DNA of 64,000 bases from Aquipseudomonas alcaligenes (GCF_003205495.1 NZ_QJRX01000003.1:186001-250000), one strand, 5' to 3'. Positions 51,010 through 59,968 are shown, numbered from the stretch's first letter. Translations and numbers: made by a program. The notes: generated by a model from the letters alone, not told the origin.

Positions 51010-51888
51010 ATGATTTCGGGCAGTATGGTGGCACTGGTCACGCCCATGGACGCACAAGGCGGTCTGGACTGGGACGCCCTGAGCAAACTGGTCGACTTCC
51101 ACCTGCAGGAAGGCACCAACGCCATTGTCGCCGTCGGCACCACCGGCGAGTCCGCCACCCTGGATGTCCACGAGCACGTGGAAGTCATCCGCCGCGTGGT
51201 CGACCAGGTGGCCGGGCGCATCCCGGTGATCGCCGGTACCGGCGCCAACAGCACCCGCGAAGCCGTCGAGCTGACCCAGAATGCCAAGAGCGTCGGCGCC
51301 GACGCCTGCCTGCTGGTCACCCCCTACTACAACAAGCCGACCCAGGAAGGCCTGTACCAGCACTTCCGCCACATCGCCGAGGCGGTGGCGATTCCGCAGA
51401 TCCTCTACAACGTGCCGGGCCGCACCGCCTGCGACATGCTGCCGGAAACCGTCGAGCGCCTGGCCAAGGTGGCCAACATCATCGGCATCAAGGAAGCCAC
51501 CGGCGACCTGCAGCGCGGCCAGGACATCCTCGACCGCGTCAGCGCCGACTTCCTGGTCTATTCCGGTGACGATGCCACCGCCGTCGAGCTGATGCTGATG
51601 GGCGGCAAGGGCAACATCTCGGTGACCGCCAACGTCGCGCCGCGCGCCATGGCCGAGTTGTGCGCCGCCGCCATGCGCGGCGATGCCGATACCGCCCGCG
51701 CCATCAACGAGCGCCTGATGCCGCTGCACAAGAACCTGTTCATCGAATCCAACCCGATCCCGGTGAAGTGGGCCCTGCACGAGATGGGCATGATGCAGGA
51801 CGGCATCCGCCTGCCGCTGACCTGGCTCAGCCCGCGCTGTCACGAACCGCTGCGTCAGGCCATGCGCCAGTCCGGCGTCCTGGCTTAA
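51010..51888 (+). CDS. dapA: 4-hydroxy-tetrahydrodipicolinate synthase DapA
   Basis: A 292-residue aldolase of lysine/diaminopimelate synthesis that condenses pyruvate and aspartate semialdehyde. Schiff-base Lys is in [11 protein letters not shown], the catalytic Tyr in [12 protein letters not shown], and the GTTGE loop is intact. It is followed by bamC 17 bases downstream, the usual dapA-bamC pair. Confidence 0.95.
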   Translation: MISGSMVALVTPMDAQGGLDWDALSKLVDFHLQEGTNAIVAVGTTGESATLDVHEHVEVIRRVVDQVAGRIPVIAGTGANSTREAVELTQNAKSVGADACLLVTPYYNKPTQEGLYQHFRHIAEAVAIPQILYNVPGRTACDMLPETVERLAKVANIIGIKEATGDLQRGQDILDRVSADFLVYSGDDATAVELMLMGGKGNISVTANVAPRAMAELCAAAMRGDADTARAINERLMPLHKNLFIESNPIPVKWALHEMGMMQDGIRLPLTWLSPRCHEPLRQAMRQSGVLA

Positions 51889-51905
51889 TTGAGGAAGCAT
51901 TACGC

Positions 51906-53024
51906 ATGAAGCGACTGGCTGGACTCTCCGCCCTTGCCCTGATCATCTCCAGCACCAGCGGCTGCGGCTGGCTGTGGGGCGACGAAGGCTACTTCCGTGA
52001 CCGCTCCACCGACTACCTGGACGCGCGTCAGACCGCGGCCATGCAGATGCCGGCCAATGTCGACGCCAAGCGCATCGACCCGCTGTTGCCGGTGCCCGCG
52101 CACATCGCCACCAGCACCGCCACTCCGCAGGAGTTCGAAGTGCCGCGCCCGCAGGCCATCGGCATGAGCGGCGCGGCGGCCAGCGAATTCAGCCTGCAGA
52201 AGAGCGGCGACTCGCGCTGGCTGGTGGCCCAGCGCAGCCCGGCGGAAGTCTGGCCGGTGGCCCGCGCCTACTTCGAGAACAACGGCTTCCGCATCGCCGA
52301 GGAACGTCCGCAGACCGGCGAGTTCGTTACCGAGTGGCAGACTCCGGCCGAGCTGGCCCCGTCCATGGGGCGTCGCGTCGGCAGCCTGCTGTCCGACAGC
52401 GACAATCAGGTGCGCGCCCGTGTGCGCATCGAACCGGGCGTGGTGCGTGGTACCAGCGAGGTGTTCGTCGCCAGCGTCGAGCGCGAAGAGGGCAGTAGTG
52501 CCGACGTGGCCTTCCCGGCGCGCACCGGCATCGCCAGCCTCGAGGCCTCGCTGCTCGATGGCATGCTCGACGACCTGAGCAGCACCGCCGAGCACGGCTC
52601 CGTCTCTCTGCTGGCCGCGCGCAACTACGATGCGCCGAGCCGTGTCAGCCTGACCCAGGACGGTGCCGGCAACCCGGTGCTCAACCTCAGCACCGACTTC
52701 GATCGCGCCTGGTCCAGTGTCGGTCGCGCCCTGGAGCTGGCCGACGTGCGCGTCGATGACATCAACCGCAGCCTCGGCGTGTACTACGTCAACCTGGCCG
52801 AGGGTGCCAAGAAGCCGGAAGAAGAGAAGGGCTTCATCAGCGGCCTGTTCGGCAGCGAGCCGACCAAGGAAGAGATCGACGCCCGCGCCGAGCGCTATCA
52901 GGTGCGCCTGACCAGCAATGCCGGCGGCGACGTGCAGGTCTCGGTGGAGAAGGACATCAACACCGTGGCACCGGAAGACGTGGCCCGCCGCGTGCTGACC
53001 CTGATCCAGGAAAACCTCGGCTGA
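51906..53024 (+). CDS. bamC: Outer-membrane assembly lipoprotein BamC (NlpB)
   Basis: A 372-residue lipoprotein of the BAM complex. Lipobox ends in Cys20 (STSGC). Conserved BamC segments include the unstructured N terminus (YFRDRSTDYLDARQT) that contacts BamD and two helix-grip domains (WPVARAYFENNGFRIAEERPQTGEFVTEW and WSSVGRALELADVRVDDINRSLGVYYV). It follows dapA. Confidence 0.9.
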   Translation: MKRLAGLSALALIISSTSGCGWLWGDEGYFRDRSTDYLDARQTAAMQMPANVDAKRIDPLLPVPAHIATSTATPQEFEVPRPQAIGMSGAAASEFSLQKSGDSRWLVAQRSPAEVWPVARAYFENNGFRIAEERPQTGEFVTEWQTPAELAPSMGRRVGSLLSDSDNQVRARVRIEPGVVRGTSEVFVASVEREEGSSADVAFPARTGIASLEASLLDGMLDDLSSTAEHGSVSLLAARNYDAPSRVSLTQDGAGNPVLNLSTDFDRAWSSVGRALELADVRVDDINRSLGVYYVNLAEGAKKPEEEKGFISGLFGSEPTKEEIDARAERYQVRLTSNAGGDVQVSVEKDINTVAPEDVARRVLTLIQENLG

Positions 53025-53062
53025 TCGGTGCCGGCCACGCGCCGGCCATGCAGCGAATCGAT

Positions 53063-53092
53063 AGGCGAAACCCGGTGGGTTTCGCCTGTTTC
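53063..53092 (+). terminator. Terminator between bamC and purC
   Basis: Eleven-bp arms AGGCGAAACCC and GGGTTTCGCCT with a short loop, followed by GTTTCGTTT. Confidence 0.65.
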
Positions 53093-53117
53093 GTTTGAAC
53101 CAGGCGGAAAACTCGAC

Positions 53118-53987
53118 ATGACCACTCCCTCTACCCTGAGCCTGAAGAAGATCTACTCCGGCAAGGTCCGCGACCTCTACGAGATCGATGCCAAGCGCAT
53201 GCTGATGGTCGCCAGCGATCGCCTGTCGGCCTTCGATGTCATCCTCGAGGAGCCGATCCCGGAGAAGGGCAAGATTCTCACCGCCATCTCCAATTTCTGG
53301 TTCGACAAGCTCAAGGACCTGGTGCCCAACCACTTCACCGGCGACCAGGTCGAGGACGTTGTGCCGGCCGCCGAGCTGCCGCTGGTGGCCGGCCGTGCGG
53401 TGGTTGCCAAGCGCCTCAAGCCGGTGCCCGTGGAGGCCATCGTGCGCGGCTACATCGTCGGCTCCGGCTGGAAGGAATACCAGAAGAGCGGTACCGTCTG
53501 CGGTATCCAGCTGCCGGCCGGACTGAAGGAGGCGGCCAAGCTGCCGCAACCGATCTTCACCCCCTCGACCAAGGCCGCCGTCGGCGACCACGACGAGAAC
53601 ATCAGCTTCGCCCAGTGCGAGGCCATCATCGGTGCCGAGCTGGCGGCCAAGGTGCGCGACACCGCCATCGCCCTGTACAGTGCGGCGGTCGAGTACGCGG
53701 CCACCCGCGGCATCATCATCGCCGACACCAAGTTCGAGTTCGGCCTGGACGAGGACGGCACCCTGACCCTGATGGACGAGGCGCTGACCCCGGACTCCAG
53801 CCGCTTCTGGCCGGCCGACAGCTACGCCGAAGGCAGCAATCCGCCGAGCTTCGACAAGCAGTTCGTGCGTGACTGGCTGGAATCCACTGGCTGGAACAAG
53901 CAGCCGCCGGCCCCGGCCGTGCCGGCCGACGTCGCGCAGAAGACCGCCGACAAGTACCGCGAGGCGCTGACCCGCCTGACCCAGTGA
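53118..53987 (+). CDS. purC: SAICAR synthetase PurC, long type
   Basis: A 289-residue phosphoribosylaminoimidazole-succinocarboxamide synthase. The family motifs are clear: [54 protein letters not shown] and [12 protein letters not shown]. The sequence belongs to the long branch (like yeast ADE1 and betaproteobacterial PurC), not the 236-237 residue branch I know from E. coli and P. aeruginosa. It sits at the expected locus after bamC and before tRNA-Ser. From memory, PAO1 has a metallo-hydrolase gene between bamC and purC that is absent here. See findings. Confidence 0.93.
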   Translation: MTTPSTLSLKKIYSGKVRDLYEIDAKRMLMVASDRLSAFDVILEEPIPEKGKILTAISNFWFDKLKDLVPNHFTGDQVEDVVPAAELPLVAGRAVVAKRLKPVPVEAIVRGYIVGSGWKEYQKSGTVCGIQLPAGLKEAAKLPQPIFTPSTKAAVGDHDENISFAQCEAIIGAELAAKVRDTAIALYSAAVEYAATRGIIIADTKFEFGLDEDGTLTLMDEALTPDSSRFWPADSYAEGSNPPSFDKQFVRDWLESTGWNKQPPAPAVPADVAQKTADKYREALTRLTQ

Positions 53988-54004
53988 GGCGTGGGCGCGT
54001 GAAG

Positions 54005-54031
54005 GAAGGGTAGCCTTGGCTCCCCTTTTTC
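54005..54031 (+). terminator. Terminator of purC
   Basis: Stem GGGTAGCC/GGCTCCC (one bulge) at 54008-54024, followed by CCTTTTTC. Confidence 0.6.
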
Positions 54032-54094
54032 ATACGCACGGCGCAAGCGCCTGATCGGCCAAGAAAAATTGCTGGACTAAAGGCCCTCAGCTGG

Positions 54095-54109
54095 TATCAT
54101 GCGCACCGC
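54095..54109 (+). promoter_or_regulatory. -10 element and discriminator of tRNA-Ser
   Basis: TATCATGCGCACCGC, identical over 15 bases to the block upstream of tRNA-Lys at 46670-46684. A -35 is less clear (TTGCTG at 54069-54074 gives a long spacer). Confidence 0.55.
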
Positions 54110-54112
54110 TTT

Positions 54113-54202
54113 GGGAAGATGCCGGAGTGGTCGAACGGGACGGATTCGAAATCCGTTGTGTCAGCAATGGCACCTAGGGTTCAAATCCCTATCTTCCCGC
54201 CA
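54113..54202 (+). tRNA. tRNA-Ser(CGA)
   Basis: A 90-nucleotide class II tRNA starting GGGAAGA with pairing TCTTCCC, anticodon CGA (54147-54149), a long variable arm, T-loop GTTCAAATC and encoded CCA. It marks the edge of the filamentous prophage; the 3' half is the likely attachment core, although the right att copy lies outside the window. Confidence 0.96.
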
Positions 54203-54214
54203 TACTCAAAGCCT

Positions 54215-54253
54215 AAGCCCCTGAAATTCTTAGAGTTTCGGGGGCTTTTGCTT
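54215..54253 (+). terminator. Terminator after tRNA-Ser
   Basis: Arms AAGCCCCTGAAA and TTTCGGGGGCTT (one wobble pair) followed by TTTGCTTTTT. Confidence 0.75.
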
Positions 54254-54370
54254 TTTGGCGCTTGCGACTGTCGATAAAGTGTCGAACTCCCTAGCACACG
54301 AAATACTGACGCGATAACCTCCCGAACAGTCGTCCACTGAAGTGGATCAATGCTCACAAGGGAGAGACAG

Positions 54371-54811
54371 ATGGAAGTCGACTGGAACAGTGCTTTTTGG
54401 TGGTTAATGGGCGTTGCTGTTACGTGGATCGTTTTTATTCTGCAGGGCAGAAAAAAGAAGGCAATCCGACAAAGGCTCAGAGAGCTTGATCTGCACCTTG
54501 AATACGTAAACCGCCTAAAGGGCTCTCAAGAGTATTTATTCGGCATTGCATTCTTTGCCCTATTCATGGTGCTTTTTTTCATTTCTGTAGGGCTCATGCT
54601 TCCGGCTCTCGGCGAGTACCTGCTATCGATTCTGCCTTTTCCTCTGATTGCCAAGCTTTGCAACGCACTCTCAATGATGTCTTTCATGTTGGCGACAATA
54701 GTTGCGTTCACAGAAGCCCTGGCGTTTAGGGACTTCTCCAACATTGAGAGAACACAGCAACGCATAGAGAAAAAGCGTGCAAAGCTGCAGGAAGATCTCA
54801 ACAACGCGTAA
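54371..54811 (+). CDS. Hypothetical membrane protein next to the integrase (146 aa)
   Basis: A 146-residue protein from the ATG at 54371 (AGGGAGAGAC upstream), with hydrophobic helices at about 7-24, 56-78 and 86-114, and a C-terminal charged coil (NIERTQQRIEKKRAKLQEDLNNA). It lies between tRNA-Ser and the integrase, on the opposite strand, and its end overlaps the integrase end by 14 bases. Base use is less GC-rich than the host. I do not recognise the family. It may be a lysogenic-conversion (moron) gene. Confidence 0.65.
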   Translation: MEVDWNSAFWWLMGVAVTWIVFILQGRKKKAIRQRLRELDLHLEYVNRLKGSQEYLFGIAFFALFMVLFFISVGLMLPALGEYLLSILPFPLIAKLCNALSMMSFMLATIVAFTEALAFRDFSNIERTQQRIEKKRAKLQEDLNNA

Positions 54812-55811
54812 TCGATTCTGCTTCATGCCACCAGATTGAGGGGCCAAATTTGGTGGCGTCCTGCAGGTGATCCGGCGCTAAGTGCGCATAGCGCATAGTC
54901 ATTGCCAGCGACGTGTGCCCTAGGATTTTCTGCAGGGTCAGGATGTTGCCGCCGTTCATGATGAAATGGCTGGCGAAGGTGTGTCGGAGCACATGCGAGG
55001 ACTGACCGGCAGGAACCGGTAAGCCGGATGCCCCCAGGGTCTTGTCGAAGCTGTTGATGCAGTTCGAGAAGGGGCCGTGCTGTTTGAAGTGGCGCTGAAT
55101 CATCACCTCCAGCTCCTGGGCAATTGGTATCGACCGGGTGCGCTTGCCCTTGGTATTCGCGAACGTCACCAGCTGATTGCGTACCCGCTCGGGTGTGAGT
55201 GCCTGAGCTTCTCCCCAGCGCGCTCCAGTCGCCAAACAGATGGCCGCGATCATTGCGACGTGAGGCGTCTTGCAACGCTTGTGGATGGCCTCAAACAAAA
55301 CCTTGATCTGGTCATTGGTCAGGTAGGTCAGCTCCTTTTCCTGAAGGCGTAGCGGGCGAACCCGTGCGAGTGGATTGGGGTAGTCGATTTCCCCGAGCTG
55401 CTGCAGCACGTTGAAGACAGACCGTAGGTAGCCGAGCCTGTTGTTTAGGGTTTTCGGATTGGCGCCGGCTTTGAGTGCTTGGGTGCGATACTCGGCGTAT
55501 TCATTGCCGGTCATCTTGATGGCTACCGGGTCGCCCAGGGTCTTAGCCAGCTCATCCAGTAAGCGCCGGCGTGCTTCACCATCCGCCAGGGTGTAGGCGT
55601 GCAGGGTGGCCCAGCGGTCGATCAGCTCAGAGAGACGGCGCTTGTCCTTGGGCTTGGGGGACCAATCCGGGGTGTCGATGACCTTGGCCCTGCAGGTAGC
55701 TTCGAAGCGCAGCGCCTCAGCCTTGGTTTTGACCGTCTTGCGGAAGCGCTTGCCCTTGATGGGCTCTACATCGACCTTCCAGCGTCCGTTGGGTAGTTGC
55801 TCGATTGCCAT
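54798..55811 (-). CDS. Tyrosine integrase of the filamentous prophage
   Basis: A 337-residue phage-type tyrosine recombinase. N-terminal arm-type and core-binding domains (LSELIDRWATLHAYTLADGEARR and NNRLGYLRSVFNVLQQLG) and a C-terminal catalytic domain. Catalytic residues: first Arg in ATGARWGEAQAL, His-x-x-Arg in SHVLRHTFASHF, and His in ILGHTSLAMTMRYAHL with nucleophile Tyr. The ATG at 55811 overlaps the replication-initiator stop (TGATG). It should recombine at the adjacent tRNA-Ser. Confidence 0.93.
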   Translation of the reverse strand: MAIEQLPNGRWKVDVEPIKGKRFRKTVKTKAEALRFEATCRAKVIDTPDWSPKPKDKRRLSELIDRWATLHAYTLADGEARRRLLDELAKTLGDPVAIKMTGNEYAEYRTQALKAGANPKTLNNRLGYLRSVFNVLQQLGEIDYPNPLARVRPLRLQEKELTYLTNDQIKVLFEAIHKRCKTPHVAMIAAICLATGARWGEAQALTPERVRNQLVTFANTKGKRTRSIPIAQELEVMIQRHFKQHGPFSNCINSFDKTLGASGLPVPAGQSSHVLRHTFASHFIMNGGNILTLQKILGHTSLAMTMRYAHLAPDHLQDATKFGPSIWWHEAESITRC

Positions 55812-57088
55812 CAGACAGCCCGCCCCCAGCGCACATGCCGCTCTTCGAGCAGGTTCTTGATGTGCTTGTAGATGTCGAACTCGGTCAGGTCCTTGGCGGC
55901 GTAGTGGTCGCGGATGACCGGCCAGCATTCCCATTCTTTCAGCCGGTCAAACGCCTTTTTTGCGCCCACCCGTTCCCTTGCCAGCAAGCTGACGAAGTTT
56001 CCCAGAAACAGCTCGACATTCTTCCCGGAGAAGCCGCGAGCGGTCTTGTAATGGCGCTTGTAATGGGTGTCCTCAAGCAGCGAGTCGGCGGCGATATCGA
56101 CACGCACATCGTCACGAATCAGCGTCCAGATCGGCTCATATCTGCCGGGGCGGGATTGCAGGCGGAACTGGGTTAGGCCATAGCGCCAGAGGCCGTCGAG
56201 GTGGCTGGAGAAGGCTGCGAAGGTGCGCGTGTCGATCAGGGCGCCGGTGCGCACGTCCACTGAGCCGCTGGCGAACTGCTGGATGATGGAGTGGTGATAG
56301 CGCAGTTCGATGCGCCACACGTCCTGGGCCGGGTTGTAGTTGTCCGGGTCACCCTCGTCGAAGCTGTCACGACGACGCCAGACGCCTTCCCAATAGTCGA
56401 GCTTGTCCATGGCCCTGGCTTGCTCGGTCTTGTTGTAGATGCAGAGCTGAATGCCACCGGCAGAGCCGAACATGGAGGTTTCCCCACGTCCGTAGACGCT
56501 GGCTTTCGTGGCCCAGGAAATCTCATTGATGCCCGATATGTCGCGGTGGGTGCGCGCGCGGCAGTGCATGCGCGCCATCAGGTCGGCAGGCGGTTGCCAG
56601 CCCTGCAGGTCCAACGCCAGATGCACCGCGCACTGGTTGGTTTCCACATGGGTGAGGACTTCGCGGGCGTAGTAGTCGAGACGGGCTTGCAGACGCTCGG
56701 GGCTCAGTGCGTCCAGGGCATGCGGAGAGACTTCGATTTTCAGGTGAGGGCCAATGACGTCGAGCTTGGTGTTGAAGTTCTTTACCAGCAGCACGAAGCC
56801 CAGATCGGCGTTCTGCAGCTTGTACTGGTAACCGGAGTCACGCCCGACGCGACCGGAGTGCCAGCGCTGGCCGGCGAAATCGACAATGGTTCCGGGCTTC
56901 TCGAACAGCGCCATGATCTCGGGGCGGATCAGCCCCCGGTACAGCTGGCGGACCGTATCGACGCCGCAGCGCAGCAGACGGACTTTCGAGAGGTCTGTGA
57001 GGATGGCGGTTTTATCATCGAAGAACAGTCGCCCGGTCGGGGACTCGTTAAACTCGTTATCGACTCGCAGTTGATCCTTAACGCTCAT
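55811..57088 (-). CDS. Filamentous phage replication initiation protein (Pf-type, gene II/X like)
   Basis: A 425-residue protein in the position of the Pf4 rolling-circle replication protein. It contains the Pf-type segments LSKVRLLRCGVDTVRQLYRGLIRPE, VDFAGQRWHSGRVGRDSGYQYKLQNADLGF and CAVHLALDLQGWQPP, and a C-terminal part ending HIKNLLEERHVRWGRAV. It would nick the viral origin and restart strand displacement. The stop overlaps the integrase start by one base. Confidence 0.85.
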   Translation of the reverse strand: MSVKDQLRVDNEFNESPTGRLFFDDKTAILTDLSKVRLLRCGVDTVRQLYRGLIRPEIMALFEKPGTIVDFAGQRWHSGRVGRDSGYQYKLQNADLGFVLLVKNFNTKLDVIGPHLKIEVSPHALDALSPERLQARLDYYAREVLTHVETNQCAVHLALDLQGWQPPADLMARMHCRARTHRDISGINEISWATKASVYGRGETSMFGSAGGIQLCIYNKTEQARAMDKLDYWEGVWRRRDSFDEGDPDNYNPAQDVWRIELRYHHSIIQQFASGSVDVRTGALIDTRTFAAFSSHLDGLWRYGLTQFRLQSRPGRYEPIWTLIRDDVRVDIAADSLLEDTHYKRHYKTARGFSGKNVELFLGNFVSLLARERVGAKKAFDRLKEWECWPVIRDHYAAKDLTEFDIYKHIKNLLEERHVRWGRAV

Positions 57089-57149
57089 GCTGTTCGCTCC
57101 AAATAGCTACGAATTGAAACTCGGTTAATCGGTTTATCTGACGTGTTAC

Positions 57150-57215
57150 AGGGACGTCCCGCGCGCGCTTTTGGCGCCGCGCTCGTACCTCGCCACGGCG
57201 CGCAAAAGCGCCCAG
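57150..57215. other. Candidate viral origin / packaging hairpin
   Basis: In the 140-base gap between the Zot-like and replication genes, the only sizeable non-coding gap in the structural module. A 10-bp perfect palindrome GGGACGTCCC lies at 57151-57160. Arms GCGCTTTTG-GCGCCG (about 57165-57179) and CGGCGCGCAAAAGCGC (about 57196-57211) are inverted with one bulge and a 16-base loop. Filamentous phages carry such hairpins for rolling-circle nicking and packaging. Confidence 0.45.
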
Positions 57216-57228
57216 GAGAAGGCGCGGA

Positions 57229-58416
57229 TCACCATAGGAAGCGCCCTTTCTCGAACGGCACACCCTGCACAAGGGTTCCTTTCTGGGGCTGACCTGGGGG
57301 CTGCGGGGCGGCCTCCTGCTGCTGTCCCTGGCGGGGTTCGGGCATCTGGTCACGTCCACTGCCCCGATCGGCGATCGCCGGATCGAAGTAGCCGTGCTCA
57401 ACGGTGTTCTTGCAGAAGGAAAACGAGGTCTTGTGCCACGTACCCTGCTGGGTGAAGCACTCGCAGATATAGGCCCGGTCGCCGGCCCGCACGACCCGAT
57501 AGCGCTTGCGGTTGCGCTCGATGTAGCCCTCGTCACGACTCATCACGCAGGACAGGCGCGGATAGGTCTTGGGCTTGGTTAGCTCGTCATAGATGGGCGC
57601 CGAGCTGGGGATATCGGGGATGCGCGGGGTGCGCAGGGCGAGGTATTTCTGAGGGCTGATCGGCTCTTTGTCGGTTGCGGCGCCGACCGGGTTTATCAGG
57701 GAGCCGACCTGGCCTTTGACCTGCTCGACCAGGCCCTTTTCCGCAGCGGGCGCGCTCGCTTCCAGCTGGGGTTGTTCCTTGCCCAGTTCATAGCGCTCAT
57801 AGGCGCGGTAGACCATGAACACCGCGCCGAGGATCACCGCACCGGCCAGGAGGAACTTGGTCGGCAGCTTGGTCTGGAAGTGATGGCTGGCGTTGCTGCT
57901 GGTGTAGACGCTGAAGAACTTGCGATCCAGGCGAACGGTTTTCTTGTCGGCATCCTTGAAGCTGCTTTTGACCTCGACCTTCTCGATCACCGAGTCGGAC
58001 TCGAAGCGCAGCAGCTGGGAGGACTTGAACACCCGCCAGTAGTGAATGTGGCCATTGCACAGGCGGCGTAGGTGCACGTCGATATAGCGCGGGTCCTGGG
58101 TGACGAGGTGGACCTCATGGCCCTGATGGCGCATGGTCTCGAAGCGGCTGATGTGCTCCGGTGGCCGGCCTCGGGTATCGCGGGCACCGAACCAGCCCTG
58201 GGCCTCATCCACGACAATGATCGAGTCTTGCGGCAGCTGGAACCACAGCTCGGGATCTTCGAAGTGGAACCATGCCGCCCGCAGCAGTTCGGGCTTGAGG
58301 CCGTTGATGTTGTGGAAGTAGACCGGACGGCCCTCGTTGAACGCCTTTTCATCCACTTCGCGGATGGTGTTCAGCGTCTTGCCGTGGCCGGGCTTACCGG
58401 TGCGGATATAGAGCAT
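57229..58416 (-). CDS. Zot-like assembly ATPase (gene I protein analogue)
   Basis: A 395-residue protein with Walker A GKPGHGKT (residues 7-14), Walker B SIIVVDEAQ around residue 70, a single transmembrane helix at about 188-206 and a periplasmic C terminus with Cys residues (SCVMSRDEGYIERNRKRYRVVRAGDRAYICEC). It belongs to the Zot/pI family that drives extrusion of the virion through the envelope. A Pro/Gln-rich tail ends the protein. Position matches Pf4. Confidence 0.9.
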   Translation of the reverse strand: MLYIRTGKPGHGKTLNTIREVDEKAFNEGRPVYFHNINGLKPELLRAAWFHFEDPELWFQLPQDSIIVVDEAQGWFGARDTRGRPPEHISRFETMRHQGHEVHLVTQDPRYIDVHLRRLCNGHIHYWRVFKSSQLLRFESDSVIEKVEVKSSFKDADKKTVRLDRKFFSVYTSSNASHHFQTKLPTKFLLAGAVILGAVFMVYRAYERYELGKEQPQLEASAPAAEKGLVEQVKGQVGSLINPVGAATDKEPISPQKYLALRTPRIPDIPSSAPIYDELTKPKTYPRLSCVMSRDEGYIERNRKRYRVVRAGDRAYICECFTQQGTWHKTSFSFCKNTVEHGYFDPAIADRGSGRDQMPEPRQGQQQEAAPQPPGQPQKGTLVQGVPFEKGRFLW

Positions 58417-58428
58417 GGGGCGGCCTCC

Positions 58429-58758
58429 TTATGCTTCGATGGAGGTGCCGCCCGGCTTGCGCCAGACCTGGGCACGACGGCGATCCTGGGCCTTGTTCAG
58501 ACCGGCGATCACCAGCCGCGTAGTCACCGCGGCGAGGAAGATGTTGATGGCTACATCGATCTTGGCAAGCCCGAGAATCTGCTGGATGACCAGGGTGCTG
58601 GAGCCCATGCGGCTGACGACGTAGCTGGTGACCTGTTCGAGCAAGACGTTGTAGCCGACATAGGACACGAAGCCGATGCCGATCAGGCGGAAAATGAAGT
58701 TGATGAGCGGCTGGACCATCATGAAGACCAGCTGAACGGCCCATAGCCAAATAGGCAT
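58429..58758 (-). CDS. DUF2523 membrane protein of the prophage
   Basis: A 109-residue hydrophobic protein (MPIWLWAVQLVFMMVQPLINFIFRL) with three or four membrane helices and a basic tail (RRRAQVWRKPGG). DUF2523 proteins occur between the adsorption protein and Zot genes in Pf and related phages and probably act in the assembly complex. The ATG at 58758 overlaps the stop of the adsorption protein gene (TGATG); a GTG three bases upstream is possible. Confidence 0.85.
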   Translation of the reverse strand: MPIWLWAVQLVFMMVQPLINFIFRLIGIGFVSYVGYNVLLEQVTSYVVSRMGSSTLVIQQILGLAKIDVAINIFLAAVTTRLVIAGLNKAQDRRRAQVWRKPGGTSIEA

Positions 58759-59966
58759 CACTCACCTCCAGTAGCGCGGCCGACATACACGGCGAAGAAG
58801 ACTGCAGCAGCCGCCACGATCAGATAGGACAGGTCGCTGGCGAACTGGCACAGCGGCTCATAGGTGAAGGAGAAGGTGCGGCCACCGGCCAAGCTCAGGT
58901 GAACGGTCTTGTCGGGCGGGCAGCTGCTGGGCAGGAAGCGAGTGCCCTCACTGAACATGTTGCCGAGGTTGATTTCCTCGTCTTGCTCAGCCTCGAAGTC
59001 GGGGTTGTCGAGGAAGTCGCCAATGTCGTCACGCTGATCGGGGAAGTAGGCCGACTCCTTCTCACGACAGTGGTGTTCCTTCTGGACGTCGAGCTGAGCG
59101 CAGGCGATGGCATCCCCCTCGCAAACAAGCACCTGTTCGCAACCCCAACCAGAGGCTGAGCCGCCGCCATCGCTGCCGGAGTCTCCACCGCCGGTGTCGC
59201 CACCATCACCAGGATCACCACCACCGGTATCGCCACCGCCTGTGTCACCGCCTCCGGTATCACCGCCGCCAGTGTCACCACCGTCGCCGGGATCACCGCC
59301 GCCCGTGTCGCCGCCATCGCCAGGATCACCACCGCCAGAGCAGCCCTCTGCATTAGGGTCGGCTCCGCAGGGATCAGGTGGAGAAGAGCCCGGAGGAATA
59401 TCGGGAGTAGCAGGATTGCCCCCACTGTTGCAGGCACTACCGTCGAGGGTATAGGTCAGGTTCGAATAGGCAATTTCAGCGGCAGGGTCGGCAGGGTCGG
59501 ACTCTGCAAAAACATCGGAAGGCGCCGATGCATCGAGAATGCCCTGACAGCCAGAAAGGCAGTAGTTAAGCGGGTAAGGAAAACCAAAGTCCTGATAAGG
59601 GCGACTGTCGGTGTACTGGCGACCAAGAGGCCAAGAAAGGTTGTCGGTAGTGCCTGACTCGCAGGACGTGCGGACGATGTAGCAGAGAGAATCGCCGCAG
59701 TTGAAACCCTGGCCGGTGAAAACCTGGCCGTCGGAAGTGCGCTTGAAGTCAAAGAGACAGGGCTCTCGACCGGTCGCGCCACCATAACTAGCAAAAGCTC
59801 GGGTGATAGTGCCGTTAGTACGAGATGCCTGAGCAATGGGAATGGCCGCATCACATGCAGCCTGAGCCGTTGAGTAATACTCGCCGTTAGCTTCAAGTTG
59901 GAAGGTATAGGCAGCATAGGCGGGCTGGAGACTCAGTAGCAGAACCAGAAATAAGAGCCGGCGCAT
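58758..59966 (-). CDS. Adsorption/attachment protein of the filamentous phage (pIII/CoaA analogue)
   Basis: A 402-residue protein from the ATG at 59966. Signal peptide about 1-18 (ending AYA), then a Cys-rich N-terminal domain (about 20-200), a glycine-aspartate-rich linker (about 209-268; GDGGDTGGGDP-type units at about 59160-59340), a second Cys-rich domain (CEQVLVCEGDAIACAQLDVQKEHHC) and a C-terminal membrane anchor (about 375-398). This is the domain arrangement of minor coat proteins that bind type IV pili and then the TolA receptor. It follows a 23-residue peptide gene two bases upstream. Confidence 0.88.
   Translation of the reverse strand: MRRLLFLVLLLSLQPAYAAYTFQLEANGEYYSTAQAACDAAIPIAQASRTNGTITRAFASYGGATGREPCLFDFKRTSDGQVFTGQGFNCGDSLCYIVRTSCESGTTDNLSWPLGRQYTDSRPYQDFGFPYPLNYCLSGCQGILDASAPSDVFAESDPADPAAEIAYSNLTYTLDGSACNSGGNPATPDIPPGSSPPDPCGADPNAEGCSGGGDPGDGGDTGGGDPGDGGDTGGGDTGGGDTGGGDTGGGDPGDGGDTGGGDSGSDGGGSASGWGCEQVLVCEGDAIACAQLDVQKEHHCREKESAYFPDQRDDIGDFLDNPDFEAEQDEEINLGNMFSEGTRFLPSSCPPDKTVHLSLAGGRTFSFTYEPLCQFASDLSYLIVAAAAVFFAVYVGRATGGE
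59160..59340. repeat. Tandem glycine-rich coding repeat
   Basis: 12- and 18-base units (CCACCGCC-GTGTC and similar) repeated many times inside the adsorption protein gene, encoding GGGDT/GDPGDGGDT linker units. Unit number can change by slippage. Confidence 0.8.
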
Positions 59967-59968
59967 AG

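Noticed and set aside
59160..59340. Regular short repeats as a possible CRISPR array
   Set aside because: The units are in-frame codons for a Gly-rich linker inside the adsorption protein gene, with no unique spacers or cas genes.
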